Source: an uncultured Bacteroides sp.
GTDB lineage: Bacteria; Bacteroidota; Bacteroidia; Cytophagales; Cyclobacteriaceae
Direction: 5' to 3'
DNA: 51,524 bases
Assembly: GCA_902168185.1 (NCBI GenBank)
Contig: CABHOV010000079.1
Coordinates: 1 to 51,524 of the forward strand
Shown here: positions 36,171 to 45,775 of the stretch, in pieces
Position numbering within the stretch: the first letter of the stretch is position 1
Layout: every line of letters begins with the position of its first letter
Program-made: the position numbers and the translations under genes
Notes under the pieces: generated by a model
The model's input: the letters and a program-made list of their open reading frames with translations, nothing else
Database searches by the model: none
What the model was told of the DNA's origin: nothing

Positions 36171-38531
36171 ATGTATTCGCACCATAAAATATACTTTACC
36201 CTCTTATTACTATATGTAGTGCTCATACCTGCCATCTCACAAGATCGGCAGTCCGGGCATCCGTTCCTATTCTTTACAAAAGATCGCGTTCAGCGCTTGC
36301 AGGAAACAATAAGGATGGACACTGCGATTGCCCGTGCCTGGAGTGACATGAAAGCCAAAACGGATCGCCTATTGGCTGAAGGTAAAGAAGCAAATATAGA
36401 GGTGTTAAGCCTGGCCTGGTGTATGACTGGTGATGCGAAATATGCGGCTGCTGCCCGTAGCAACTTATTGCAGTTGATTGGCCGGAATCAATGGGATGGA
36501 ATGGATGATCGGACACCACGTTGGAATTCCGGACTTAATACTGCCCATACATGCTTTTCTGCAGCGGTGGCCTTTGATTGTATATATGTATATCTGACCC
36601 CGGCTGATCGGAAGCAGATAGCACAGGGTATTGTACAGCTTGGTATTAAGCCGTTGCTCGATGACTGGATTTCAGAAGATAAACGAATTCATTCCCTAAA
36701 CTCCATGGGACACAATTGGTGGAGCGCCTGTGCGTATATGGCTGGCGTTGCGTCCATCGCGGTCAGGCAGGAAGTCCCCGAAGCAACGGAATGGGCTCAT
36801 ACCATTATGCAAGCCAGCAAGGAATGGTTTGCTTTCTCAGGAAGTATATTGGAAAATAAGCCTTCGAACTTCGATGCTGCCGGAGGTTTCTATGAAAGTA
36901 TAAGCTATGCTGATTTCGGAATGTCCGAGTATCTATACTTTCGTCTTGCATATACCCATGCATTTGGTGCTGTGAAAATGTCGTATGATGCTATGCTTGA
37001 AAAAACAGCGGACTGGTTTATCAACGGATGTTATCCTAATTCCAATCGCTTGATGTCATTAAACTTTGGTGACTCAAATCCTTTTGCTACGGGCGTGAAG
37101 CCTATTAAACTCATGCTTGCCCTCGGGTATAACAAAGAGCAGTATCAATGGTATTTGAATGAAATAAAAAATAGCGTAAGCAGAGATATTGCTTCCCCTG
37201 TAGGTTTGGTGCTCGAACCCGACTATGGTAAAAGGATTTCAGCGCCTGATCTGCCTCTATCGGCTATATATAGTGATATGGGCTGGGCTATGCTGCGCTC
37301 ATCCTGGAGTAAGGATGCAACGCTGCTTGGGGTTAAATGTGGCTATACCTGGAATCACGCACATGCTGATGCTGGTTCGTTTGTGTTGTATCATCGCGGA
37401 AGAAATCTATTGATTGACGGAGGCGATGTGAACTACGGATTGCCCGAGTATAGCAGTTATTTTGTTAGAAGTGAAGCGCACAACGTAATGTTGTTTAACG
37501 GTCAGGCACAAGATTCACAGGACCAGTATCACGCCGTTAAAAACCCTGGGCACTTGTATAATCTGATCGATGCCGGCAAACTTAAATATATACTCGCAGA
37601 TGCAACCGGCCCTACATCGCATTTTTTTATCAGGAACTATAGGAATTTCCTTTGGGTCGGTAATGTCATTCTTGTAATAGACGATGTGAAGACCTATGAG
37701 CCTGGTAAGTTTGAATGGCTTCTGCATGCCGAGAAAGATGTAAAGAAGATAGGACCCGATTTAGAGATTACCTATGATTCTGCTTCTGTATTGGTACGCC
37801 CTTTATTTCCAGAGACGCTACCCACAGGCTACCCTCACGATTTTCCGGAGAAAATGAAACTGGAAGAAAGAATCGGCATAAAAGATCGCGATGCAAAAAC
37901 AAAGATTACCTATTATGCTATATCTCCAGCGGAGCCTTCACGCCAGACTAAGTTTATAACTGCCATCATGTTGCTGGATGATACAAACAAAGCTATAAAA
38001 ACATTTACTGGTTCTTCCGGTGCCAGTGGAGCAGCAGGTCGAACCAATCTTCCTATACTCGAAAAATTGGAGGGCAAGGATATGATCGGGGTGAAGATAA
38101 TACAGGGCGGGGAAGTGACTTATATATACTTTAACCTGTTGGCGGATGGAAGGTTAATGCACCGGAACAGTATAAATACAATGAACGGCTGGGAAACCGA
38201 TGCGTACATGTTGGCAATTACATTTCCCGAAAGACATGATACAGGTAATCCTGATGATGCTACAGGATATTTCGTAATCAATGGAAGTTTTTTACGGAAA
38301 GATGAAAAGGTAATCGTTCACTCACTGTCAAAAGTATTTATGTCGGTGCAGCATGATGATGGTAAACTAAATGTTCATTTACAAGGGCAGCCATTAATGA
38401 ATGTTAAGTTGCTTGCGAACAAAAAGCCTACTGTCTTACGGGTGAATGACGTGAACACGTCCCCTATATATACAAACGGGAAGCTGAAGATTGTTCTGGA
38501 TGAAACTGCAAAGCACGATATTAAAAAATGA
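36171..38531 (+). CDS. Heparinase II/III-family polysaccharide lyase
   Basis: A 786-aa secreted lyase (signal peptide ending AISQ). It has an N-terminal (alpha/alpha) toroid with SLNSMGHNWWSACAY and GGFYESISYADFGMSEY, then a heparinase II/III-like beta-sandwich carrying the hallmark NHAHADAGSF (His396, His398, Asp400) and LLIDGGDVNYG. Families with this fold include PL12, PL15, PL17 and PL21 and act on heparin, alginate or glucuronan. Specificity here is open. It would release 4,5-unsaturated uronic acid ends. Its stop overlaps the GH88 start by 4 bp (ATGA), implying translational coupling and a product-substrate relation between the two enzymes. Confidence 0.9.
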   Translation: MYSHHKIYFTLLLLYVVLIPAISQDRQSGHPFLFFTKDRVQRLQETIRMDTAIARAWSDMKAKTDRLLAEGKEANIEVLSLAWCMTGDAKYAAAARSNLLQLIGRNQWDGMDDRTPRWNSGLNTAHTCFSAAVAFDCIYVYLTPADRKQIAQGIVQLGIKPLLDDWISEDKRIHSLNSMGHNWWSACAYMAGVASIAVRQEVPEATEWAHTIMQASKEWFAFSGSILENKPSNFDAAGGFYESISYADFGMSEYLYFRLAYTHAFGAVKMSYDAMLEKTADWFINGCYPNSNRLMSLNFGDSNPFATGVKPIKLMLALGYNKEQYQWYLNEIKNSVSRDIASPVGLVLEPDYGKRISAPDLPLSAIYSDMGWAMLRSSWSKDATLLGVKCGYTWNHAHADAGSFVLYHRGRNLLIDGGDVNYGLPEYSSYFVRSEAHNVMLFNGQAQDSQDQYHAVKNPGHLYNLIDAGKLKYILADATGPTSHFFIRNYRNFLWVGNVILVIDDVKTYEPGKFEWLLHAEKDVKKIGPDLEITYDSASVLVRPLFPETLPTGYPHDFPEKMKLEERIGIKDRDAKTKITYYAISPAEPSRQTKFITAIMLLDDTNKAIKTFTGSSGASGAAGRTNLPILEKLEGKDMIGVKIIQGGEVTYIYFNLLADGRLMHRNSINTMNGWETDAYMLAITFPERHDTGNPDDATGYFVINGSFLRKDEKVIVHSLSKVFMSVQHDDGKLNVHLQGQPLMNVKLLANKKPTVLRVNDVNTSPIYTNGKLKIVLDETAKHDIKK

Positions 38532-39778
38532 AAGACATAAAGGTTACAAGTACGGCAAGTGAACAGGCTACAAGACGGATGATGCTAAAACGATATATAT
38601 TGATTGCGGGATTAATGATTCTTTTGGCGTTTACCGGTGCCACATGGATTAAGTATAGGAATGACGCATCACTGAACGTAAACGAGAATCTTGATTACTG
38701 CATGGATCAGGCTCGTAAAACGTTACTCCAAATTCCTGGCGGAGCTTTGATGCCTCGTAATATCGATCATGATAAATCTACCTGGCGATATGTACCCATC
38801 GAAGATTGGACAAGCGGCTTTTGGCCTGGTACGCTGTGGTATATTTACGAAGCAACCGGTGATGAACAATGGAGGGTAGAAGCGGATAAATTTACCCAAA
38901 TGCTCACACCTCTATCACAACGCAAGGCCATGGATCATGATCTTGGATTCCAAATGTTTTCAAGTTTTGGTAATGGTTATCGTCTTACACAAGACCCTTC
39001 CTATAAAGAAACAATTCTTCGTACAGCCGATACGTTGGCAACGCTATACAATGAAACAGCCGGAACGATCCGGTCGTGGCCCGGAATGGTGAAGGAGAAG
39101 GGATGGCCGCACAATACGATCATCGATAATATGATTAACCTTGAATTATTATTCTGGGCCAGCAAGCATGGCGGTGATACATCATTGTATGATATAGCCT
39201 TTCGTCATGCGGAGACGACCATGAATAATCATTTTCGTCCTGACTATACATCTTACCACGTTTTACTTTATGATACCCTTACCGGGAAGAGAATTAAAGG
39301 TATGACGCATCAGGGATTTTCAGATGAAAGTATGTGGGCTCGTGGCCAGGCCTGGGCTATTTATGGATTTACAATGGTATACCGTGAAACAAAGGATCGC
39401 AGGTTTCTCGAGTTTGTACAAGCAGTAGCAGATGTATACCTGTCTCATTTACCGGCAGACGATATTCCGTACTGGGATTTTAATGCGCCTGGTATTCCCC
39501 ACGAAACGCGCGATGCTTCGGCTGCAGCAATTACTGCATCGGCTCTGCTTGAACTTGCAAGGTATGTTCCGAAATCCAAGAGCGAATACTATCAGGAAAA
39601 GGCAACACGAATGCTATATATACTTTCATCGGAGCAATACCAGAGCCGTAATCATAACGCATCTTTTCTTCTTCATTCCACGGGCCATGGGCCTAATGGA
39701 ACGGAGGTTGATGCATCCATTATTTATGCTGATTACTATTATATCGAAGCATTATTGAGATTGAGGCTCCTGCAATAA
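38528..39778 (+). CDS. GH88 unsaturated glucuronyl hydrolase, membrane-anchored
   Basis: A 416-aa enzyme that hydrolyses 4,5-unsaturated uronic acids from lyase products by enol-ether hydration. An N-terminal helix (YILIAGLMILLAFTGATWI, about residues 18-36) with no clear cleavage site suggests a signal anchor in the inner membrane facing the periplasm. The GH88 (alpha/alpha)6 barrel carries WTSGFWPGTLWY, MDHDLGFQMF (Asp138, predicted catalytic) and TIIDNMINLELL (Asp200, matching the second catalytic Asp of Bacillus UGL). Also present are HQGFSDESMWARGQAWAIYG and WDFNAPGIPHETRDASA. Its start overlaps the heparinase-family stop (ATGA). This gene is the last of the PUL block. Confidence 0.93.
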   Translation: MKDIKVTSTASEQATRRMMLKRYILIAGLMILLAFTGATWIKYRNDASLNVNENLDYCMDQARKTLLQIPGGALMPRNIDHDKSTWRYVPIEDWTSGFWPGTLWYIYEATGDEQWRVEADKFTQMLTPLSQRKAMDHDLGFQMFSSFGNGYRLTQDPSYKETILRTADTLATLYNETAGTIRSWPGMVKEKGWPHNTIIDNMINLELLFWASKHGGDTSLYDIAFRHAETTMNNHFRPDYTSYHVLLYDTLTGKRIKGMTHQGFSDESMWARGQAWAIYGFTMVYRETKDRRFLEFVQAVADVYLSHLPADDIPYWDFNAPGIPHETRDASAAAITASALLELARYVPKSKSEYYQEKATRMLYILSSEQYQSRNHNASFLLHSTGHGPNGTEVDASIIYADYYYIEALLRLRLLQ

Positions 39779-40254
39779 GTTAAAGCGCAGTGTCCCGATC
39801 GCATCGCAAGGGCTTGTCGATCTATGTGAAATTTCCTGTTTGTTATATACCTCATTATAGGTGATTCATAATGCCACGATACAGTTTTTATTGGCTGGTC
39901 TGAATGTCTATATTTTTAATTTACTATAAAGCCTTGAGCTTACTGAGTGGAACAGATGAGCCTTTCAATATCTTACAATTATAGCATTGGAAGCTGGGTT
40001 TGACGGAACTTAAGAAATTTGATAAAACTGTAAATAGTAAGTTTTTAAGCAATTGTATTGCCGCTTTGAACCGAATACTGGTATATATATAAGTGAAAAT
40101 ACGGAGGTCACTACTTGTATTAAGACTTATAATTATATGTCTTTTTGTAAAAATGATTTTAAAACTTACAACATGTTATTACTGTGGTTACGATAAATAT
40201 AGATTGATATGGATTGATGACTTTTGATCTCGGAATGAAACTGAAACATAGCCG
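39779..40254 (+). other. Intergenic gap of 476 bp between the PUL and the che operon
   Basis: AT-rich and with no plausible coding frame. I see no hairpin with a T run and no full match to TAnnTTTG with a spaced TTTG. Near matches such as TAAGTTTT (40038-40045) with TTTG at 40018-40021 have only 16 bp between them. The che operon promoter presumably lies here but I cannot place it. Confidence 0.5.
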
Positions 40255-41013
40255 ATGATCATCTCGATTGTCAATCATAAAGGAGGAACCGGTAAAACTA
40301 CTACGACCTTAAATCTGGGGGCAGCCCTGGCATTGAAAGGATACCGCGTTTTGTTGGTAGATCTTGATGCACAAGGTAATTTAAGTTATTCTCTCGGTGC
40401 AGCTGATGCAAGTCCAACGTTAAGCGATATTTTGTTTGAAGAAGCGACATTGGAGGCTGCACTTGTATCGTGTGAAGGTATGGATCTTTTACCCGGTAAC
40501 ACGAGGCTGGCGGACGTTGAACTCGCTCTATCTAAAATAGATAATCGATATTTTTTGCTGAGGAATGCGCTACAGCCTGCGATTGATAAATATGACTTTA
40601 TATTGTTGGACTGCCCGCCATCGCTTTCACTTCTTACGGTAAATGCTTTATGTGCATCCGATAGTATACTTATTCCGCTCCAGCTTGAAGTATTGTCAGT
40701 GCGTGGACTTGATCTGATTCTCAATTCAATTTCCAAGATACAGGGAACACTTCATCCTGGTCTATCTATACTTGGTGTACTTCCTGTATTGGTGGATATG
40801 CGCAAGAATTTGAACACAGAGATTGTGTCCTATATAAATACGAATTACAAACTCAAAATTTTCGAAAGCTATATCCGCTCGAATGTAAAAGCATCGGAAG
40901 CGCCTTCTTTTGGATCCAGCGTTATTCAGTATGCGCCGTCTTCAACGAGCGCACAAGACTATATCAAATTTTCGAAAGAGTTTTTAAAAGCAATACAACT
41001 AACATTGAAATAA
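40255..41013 (+). CDS. ParA/Soj-family ATPase, probable positioning ATPase for the chemosensory cluster
   Basis: A 252-aa ParA-type ATPase with deviant Walker A (KGGTGKTT, signature Lys9, Lys14), Walker A' VDLDAQGN, and Walker [11 protein letters not shown]-terminal [21 protein letters not shown] stretch is typical of chromosomal ParA proteins. There is no N-terminal DNA-binding domain. No parB or centromere-like repeats are adjacent; instead the next gene, 5 bp downstream, is a cytoplasmic chemoreceptor. In Rhodobacter sphaeroides the ParA homologue PpfA segregates a cytoplasmic cluster through receptor TlpT, and Vibrio ParC positions polar arrays, so a similar role is inferred here. I assign no gene symbol because it is not the chromosomal parA. 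Confidence 0.92.
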   Translation: MIISIVNHKGGTGKTTTTLNLGAALALKGYRVLLVDLDAQGNLSYSLGAADASPTLSDILFEEATLEAALVSCEGMDLLPGNTRLADVELALSKIDNRYFLLRNALQPAIDKYDFILLDCPPSLSLLTVNALCASDSILIPLQLEVLSVRGLDLILNSISKIQGTLHPGLSILGVLPVLVDMRKNLNTEIVSYINTNYKLKIFESYIRSNVKASEAPSFGSSVIQYAPSSTSAQDYIKFSKEFLKAIQLTLK

Positions 41014-41018
41014 CCACT

Positions 41019-43334
41019 ATGGCTCTAGGTAAAAATCTAAGAAAGGAATCAGTATTGCCAACGGCAGTTCCGGCAAATCCAATAGATGACATAACAAGTT
41101 TTGAAAATAAAAAAGACATGGATACGAATTTTGCAATGACGGAGGATAATGAGTCCATTTTAAAGATGGAGCAGATGCAGCGTGAATTGGACGCTCGCAT
41201 GGCGCAGATCAATATAGCTTGTATTGTTTCAGAAGCCGATCTGAAAGGTGATATAATCTTTGTGAACGACAAGCTTTGTGAAGTGTCTCAATATACCCGT
41301 GAAGAATGTATTGGTCAGCCGCACAGCATGTTCCGTCATCCGGATACCCCGAAGGCAGTATTCAAAGAACTTTGGGCTACTATCGGCAGAGGCAAAATAT
41401 TCAGAAGTGTAATTAAGAACCGGAAAAAAGATGGCAGTCCATATTGGGTTGACGCTTTGATCGCACCGATACTTGGACCGAACGGAAAACCAATCAAATA
41501 TATAGGAGTACGGTATGATATTACTGAACAAGTACTCAAGGAAGAAGAGCTGAAGAAATCGCAGATGGAATCCGAAGGACAGTTGGATGCTATCAATACG
41601 ACCAATGCATTTATAGAGTTCAAAACCGATGGCACGATTGTAAAAGCGAACGATCTATTTCTGGAGGCGATGAAATATCGTCAGGAAGATATCATTGGAA
41701 AACATCACCGTATATTTTGTGAAGAGAGTTTTGTTCGGTCGAAGGAGTATGAGCACTTCTGGGAAGACCTTCGTAAAGGTAAAGCGCGCACCGGTGAATT
41801 TAAACGTGTTGCCAAAGATGGATCCGATGTATGGATCCAGGCAAGTTATACTCCTGTAAAAGATGCTACCGGTGAAGTAGTAAAGGTCATCAAGATCGGT
41901 GTGGATGTAAGCGTTCAGAAATTTAAGAATGGCGATTACCAGGGGCAGTTGGATGCTATCGGTAAATCAAACGCGGTGATCGAGTATAATATGGACGGCA
42001 CTATCATCACGGCAAATGATAATTTCCTGGCAGCAATGGGAGGATATTCGCTGAACGAGATCGTTGGACGTCATCATCGTATGTTTGTCGATCAGGCGTA
42101 TGCCAGAAGTGAAGAGTATAAAGATATATGGACCCGCCTGGGACGTGGAGAATTTTTTGTAGGTACATATTCACGCATTGATAAATATGGTAAGGAAGTA
42201 TATCTGCAAGCATCCTATAATCCTATACTTGATCTGAACGGACGTCCTTTTAAAGTTGTAAAGTTTGCATTGGACATGACCGAAGTAATTCGTGTCATCA
42301 AAGCAATGGCGGGTGGTAACCTTGCACTCCGTTGCGATATATCAGTAGACAATGGTGGGCTCACACAAGAGATTAACAAGACACTCGATAATCTTACTTC
42401 GGTGTTAAGTAATATTAGTCAGGGTTCAGATGTTGTTTCAAAATCATCGGATCTTCTGCAAAAGAAGACTGAAGAAATGAAGCGTAATACAACGGAGGTT
42501 GCATCAGCAATGAGTCAGATGGCGAAAGGCGCACAAGATCAGGCGCAGCGTACAGACGAATCATCGAAGCTTGCAAATCATGTTATGAACTCAGCGGCAG
42601 GCATGGAAAATAAAGCAGGCTTTATTAACAAAGCTGCTGAACGCGGTATGGAGAGTTCTAATTCCGGACTAAAGACTGTAAAGCATTTAGTGAAGAACAT
42701 GAATGGTATAAAAGAGTCAGCAAGTCTCACGGCTCAATCCATCAGTGTATTGACAAAACGTTCGGAAGAGATAGGCCGTACGTTGCGTGTAATCACAGAC
42801 ATCGCCAGCCAAACTAATTTACTCGCGTTGAATGCTGCCATTGAAGCTGCGCGTGCAGGTGATGCAGGGCGCGGTTTTGCAGTTGTAGCGGAAGAGATAC
42901 GCAAGCTTGCAGAAGACTCTCGTAAATCTGCAGTAGAGATTGAGAAGATCATCAGTGATGTACAAAAAGATACTCACGCTGCAGGTAAAGCTATAGAAAC
43001 CATGGAAGCCAGTGTAAAGGAAGGCACGCAGGCAACGGAAGAATCAGAACGTATATTCCAGGAGATCACAAAGTCTACAGAAGAGACCTTTGGTTTTTCA
43101 AAAGATATTCTCGATGCGGCTTCTGGTCAGAAGGGTGCTATAGATAGTGTAGTGAAAAATATAGAACAGATTGTAGTAGTGGCGGAAGAAACTGCTGCGG
43201 GTACCCAACAGGTTGCGGGCTCTAGCCAGCAAATGAATAATGGTATGCAGGAAATTTCAAGAGCAGGTGATGAACTCGCGGCCGTTGCAGCAGAGCTTCA
43301 GGCTGGTCTTCAGCAATTCAAGCTTACGAAATAA
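41019..43334 (+). CDS. Cytoplasmic methyl-accepting chemotaxis protein with three PAS domains
   Basis: A 771-aa soluble receptor with no transmembrane segment. A short N-terminal tail, [11 protein letters not shown] (Lys5, Arg8, Lys9), resembles the basic tails of ParA partners. Three PAS domains of Aer type follow: about 65-180 ([19 protein letters not shown]), 190-300 and 310-425 (each with LDAI repeats and HHRxF motifs, a sign of duplication). A short HAMP-like linker (about 426-470) leads into the signalling domain, with the hairpin tip [19 protein letters not shown] and [16 protein letters not shown], and ending QLQ-type region near LQQFKLTK. There is no NWETF-type CheR tether. PAS domains suggest sensing of redox, energy or a small cytoplasmic ligand. 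It is encoded 5 bp after the ParA gene, implying they work together. Confidence 0.95.
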   Translation: MALGKNLRKESVLPTAVPANPIDDITSFENKKDMDTNFAMTEDNESILKMEQMQRELDARMAQINIACIVSEADLKGDIIFVNDKLCEVSQYTREECIGQPHSMFRHPDTPKAVFKELWATIGRGKIFRSVIKNRKKDGSPYWVDALIAPILGPNGKPIKYIGVRYDITEQVLKEEELKKSQMESEGQLDAINTTNAFIEFKTDGTIVKANDLFLEAMKYRQEDIIGKHHRIFCEESFVRSKEYEHFWEDLRKGKARTGEFKRVAKDGSDVWIQASYTPVKDATGEVVKVIKIGVDVSVQKFKNGDYQGQLDAIGKSNAVIEYNMDGTIITANDNFLAAMGGYSLNEIVGRHHRMFVDQAYARSEEYKDIWTRLGRGEFFVGTYSRIDKYGKEVYLQASYNPILDLNGRPFKVVKFALDMTEVIRVIKAMAGGNLALRCDISVDNGGLTQEINKTLDNLTSVLSNISQGSDVVSKSSDLLQKKTEEMKRNTTEVASAMSQMAKGAQDQAQRTDESSKLANHVMNSAAGMENKAGFINKAAERGMESSNSGLKTVKHLVKNMNGIKESASLTAQSISVLTKRSEEIGRTLRVITDIASQTNLLALNAAIEAARAGDAGRGFAVVAEEIRKLAEDSRKSAVEIEKIISDVQKDTHAAGKAIETMEASVKEGTQATEESERIFQEITKSTEETFGFSKDILDAASGQKGAIDSVVKNIEQIVVVAEETAAGTQQVAGSSQQMNNGMQEISRAGDELAAVAAELQAGLQQFKLTK

Positions 43335-43380
43335 TGGTTTTTATAAAAATATACTATATATAGTCTGATTTAATTGACGT

Positions 43381-43902
43381 ATGAGTACAAAAGCACAAGA
43401 AGAGAATAATCAAACCAGCGGGTACGCACGTACTTTTCAAATTGTAGTATTCCGTCTCGGTGATGAAGAATATGGTATAAGCATTGATCAGATAAAGGAA
43501 GTCGTGATCACGCCAACCATTACGCGTGTTCCTCAAAAGCCTGCATTCATTAAAGGTGTGGCAAACATTCGCGGGAACATTATTGCGATCCTCGATCTGG
43601 AGCAAAAATTCGGATTGCAGAAGGCAGAAGACACGATGCCGTCCAATAATAACTTTACACTTGTCATTGACAGTAATGAGTATAAAATGGGTGTGCTCGT
43701 AAAAGAAGTTCCCAATACACTTTCTATATCTTCAAGTGCTATAGAGGATTTTATTTTTACTGGTGATGGTAATGCTGAGCAGTCCTATATCAAAGGCATT
43801 GTTAAACTCGATAAAAGATTAATCATCATGATTGATATCCTCAAAGTACTCAGTCAGCAGGAGGAACAACAGATTTTCAAAAAACAAGCTGTTGCTATAT
43901 GA
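43381..43902 (+). CDS. cheW: Chemotaxis coupling protein CheW
   Basis: A 173-aa CheW-domain protein that links receptors to CheA. Landmarks are QIVVFRLGDEEYGISIDQIKEV, ITRVPQKPAFIKGVANIRGNIIAILDLEQKFG and a C-terminal GIVKLDKRLIIMIDILKVLSQQE. The N-terminal 20 residues are polar and charged. Length is typical. It overlaps the cheD start by 4 bp, showing tight coupling in the operon. Confidence 0.95.
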   Translation: MSTKAQEENNQTSGYARTFQIVVFRLGDEEYGISIDQIKEVVITPTITRVPQKPAFIKGVANIRGNIIAILDLEQKFGLQKAEDTMPSNNNFTLVIDSNEYKMGVLVKEVPNTLSISSSAIEDFIFTGDGNAEQSYIKGIVKLDKRLIIMIDILKVLSQQEEQQIFKKQAVAI

Positions 43903-44354
43903 TGTCCCACATACTAAATATTAATGATGTAGCAGTATCTGCAAAGCCGGTAGAACTTGTTTGCCTGGGTCTTGGCTCCTGCATCGGATTGTTCGTTACC
44001 GATAGAATAAAGAAAGTTTCTGGCGGTGCGCATATTCCTTTACCAAGTGGATCTACAAGCATCGATATGAAAGGTGCAGATGAATTGCTGGAGCAGCTGT
44101 TGCAGAAAGTTCAAAGCAAAGGTGGGAATATTAATAGACTACGCGCAAAAATTACAGGTGGTTCAAATATACTATCGCATGAAATTGCCATCGGAGATCA
44201 GAATGCTCTTTCTATAGTGGAACTGCTTCAGGCAAGGAATATATATATAGCAGCAACAGACCTGGGAGGAAATGTTTCGCGATCAGTTCGTTTTAACAGC
44301 ATTACACAAGAGCTTGTTATCTCTACCTCTGCGCAGAAAATTTATTCGATTTAA
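43899..44354 (+). CDS. cheD: Chemoreceptor glutamine deamidase CheD
   Basis: A 151-aa CheD. It has the nucleophile motif GLGSCIGLFV (Cys in GSC), the histidine in GGAHIPLPSGS and the C-terminal Gly-rich region ARNIYIAATDLGGNVSRSVRFN. CheD deamidates receptor glutamines and partners with CheC in other bacteria; a CheC/CheX-like gene is present five genes downstream. Its start overlaps cheW by 4 bp. Confidence 0.92.
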   Translation: MMSHILNINDVAVSAKPVELVCLGLGSCIGLFVTDRIKKVSGGAHIPLPSGSTSIDMKGADELLEQLLQKVQSKGGNINRLRAKITGGSNILSHEIAIGDQNALSIVELLQARNIYIAATDLGGNVSRSVRFNSITQELVISTSAQKIYSI

Positions 44355-44368
44355 AATACGGCACCTAT

Positions 44369-44725
44369 ATGAGTAAAAACGTTTTAGTTGTTGATGATTC
44401 GCTCTATATGAGAACAATTATCAAAGATGCCCTGGAGCAAGGCGGATATACTGTGGTCGGTCAGGCAGCCAGCGGTGAGCAAGCTATAGATATGGCATTT
44501 GAGCTTAAGCCCGATATCATAACACTTGATAATATTCTTCCGGATATGCTGGGCAGCGATATTCTTAAAGCATACCGTGCAGAAGGATTATCCTCCAAAA
44601 TAATCATGATCAGTGCAGTTGGGCAGGAGTCTGTTATCCAGGAGGAGCTTAGCCTGGGGGCCATGGCCTATATAGTAAAGCCTTTTACAACGGAGCAGCT
44701 ACTGCAAACCTTTCATGCGCTTTAA
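44369..44725 (+). CDS. cheY: CheY-type single-domain response regulator
   Basis: A 118-aa receiver with the acidic pair Asp9 and Asp10, phospho-acceptor Asp54 (DIITLDNILP), switch Ser in MISAV and conserved Lys in YIVKPF. It has no output domain. It is the only intact single receiver in the operon, so it is the likely CheA target and the diffusible output. The acidic-pair and Lys residues are all in place. Confidence 0.92.
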   Translation: MSKNVLVVDDSLYMRTIIKDALEQGGYTVVGQAASGEQAIDMAFELKPDIITLDNILPDMLGSDILKAYRAEGLSSKIIMISAVGQESVIQEELSLGAMAYIVKPFTTEQLLQTFHAL

Positions 44726-44731
44726 TTAAAG

Positions 44732-45775
44732 GTGAGCAAAAAGAAAATCAATACGCTGTTAATTGACGACTCCGGGCTTATGCGCATCATACTTTCTGAC
44801 TTGCTTCGTGAAGATAGTAGAATCAATCTGCTAGCTACTGCGAGTAACGGAAGGGATGGCGTGGCAAAAGCAAAGGCGTTGAAGCCTGATGTTGTCATTA
44901 CAAATATGATTATGCCGCTTTACGATGGACTATTTGTCGTGAAAACGCTTATGAAAGATATGCCTTTGCCTATTATTTTAATCAGCTCACTTCAACGCTC
45001 AGACCCGCAAATATTTGATGCTTTACAAGAAGGCGCTTTTGCCTTTTTAGAGAAACCTCAAAAGCATGACATCTCCAATGGATATCCACGTTTGAAAAAA
45101 CTTGTGCACAAGGCAATCCAGGCAAACGATCTTGACTTTACTCAGGACACTGGTGTAAACAATATAACAGAATATACTTCATCAACTCACCCACAATATG
45201 ACATTATAGCGATCGGTGTATCTACCGGTGGCCCGAAGGCAATTGAGCATATAGTTCATAATTTACCCCGCACTATAGATGTGCCGATTATTATAGCGCA
45301 GCATATGCCAGAGTCTTTCATTGAGTCGTTTGCGAGCCGCTTGAATGAGACATCAGTAACCGGTGTTTCAGTTGTGACCGATGGAGAGGTATTGAACCCT
45401 AATCGTATTTATCTGGCACCGGGTACTTCCAATATTCGCATCTATAGGAATGAGCATCAAAAACCTGCAGTCAGATTTGTGAAGGATGTATATAAGGAAT
45501 TTAATAATCCTTCGATTGATTGCCTCTTTGAATCTATCGCAGAAATATACAGACACCGCGCAATGGCAATTGTGTTAACGGGCATGGGAAAAGATGGTAC
45601 AGTAGGATTAACGAAAATAAAAGAACAGCGAGGTCTTACGGTCGCGCAGGATGAGGCATCTTCCGTTGTTTACGGCATGCCCAAGGTAGCTTTCGAATCA
45701 GGTGCAGCGACACATCAATTGCCCATTACAGAAATTCCGGATTTCATTATACATAGCTTATACTCTCTTTCATGA
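44732..45775 (+). CDS. cheB: CheB methylesterase with a receiver lacking the phospho-acceptor Asp
   Basis: A 347-aa CheB that starts with GTG 6 bp after cheY. The receiver (1-120) has the acidic pair (Asp12, Asp13), SSLQ switch region and EKPQ lysine. The phosphorylation-site motif, however, reads DVVITNMIMP: Asn58 (AAT at 44903-44905) replaces the expected Asp. The methylesterase domain (about 155-345) has the Ser-His-Asp triad motifs GVSTGGP, AQHMPESF and LTGMGKDG. CheB removes receptor methyl groups and deamidates glutamines. Loss of the Asp suggests it is constitutive or regulated without CheA phosphorylation. The stop overlaps the cheA start (ATGA). Confidence 0.94.
   Translation: MSKKKINTLLIDDSGLMRIILSDLLREDSRINLLATASNGRDGVAKAKALKPDVVITNMIMPLYDGLFVVKTLMKDMPLPIILISSLQRSDPQIFDALQEGAFAFLEKPQKHDISNGYPRLKKLVHKAIQANDLDFTQDTGVNNITEYTSSTHPQYDIIAIGVSTGGPKAIEHIVHNLPRTIDVPIIIAQHMPESFIESFASRLNETSVTGVSVVTDGEVLNPNRIYLAPGTSNIRIYRNEHQKPAVRFVKDVYKEFNNPSIDCLFESIAEIYRHRAMAIVLTGMGKDGTVGLTKIKEQRGLTVAQDEASSVVYGMPKVAFESGAATHQLPITEIPDFIIHSLYSLS

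Noticed and set aside
40018-40045. TTTG and TAAGTTTT as a che operon promoter
   Set aside because: Spacing of 16 bp is shorter than the usual 19-21 bp and the -7 box is imperfect.
40065-40080. TTTGAACC before the che operon resembling the operator flank at site C
   Set aside because: The match stops after eight bases and no half-site pair or 21-bp repeat follows.
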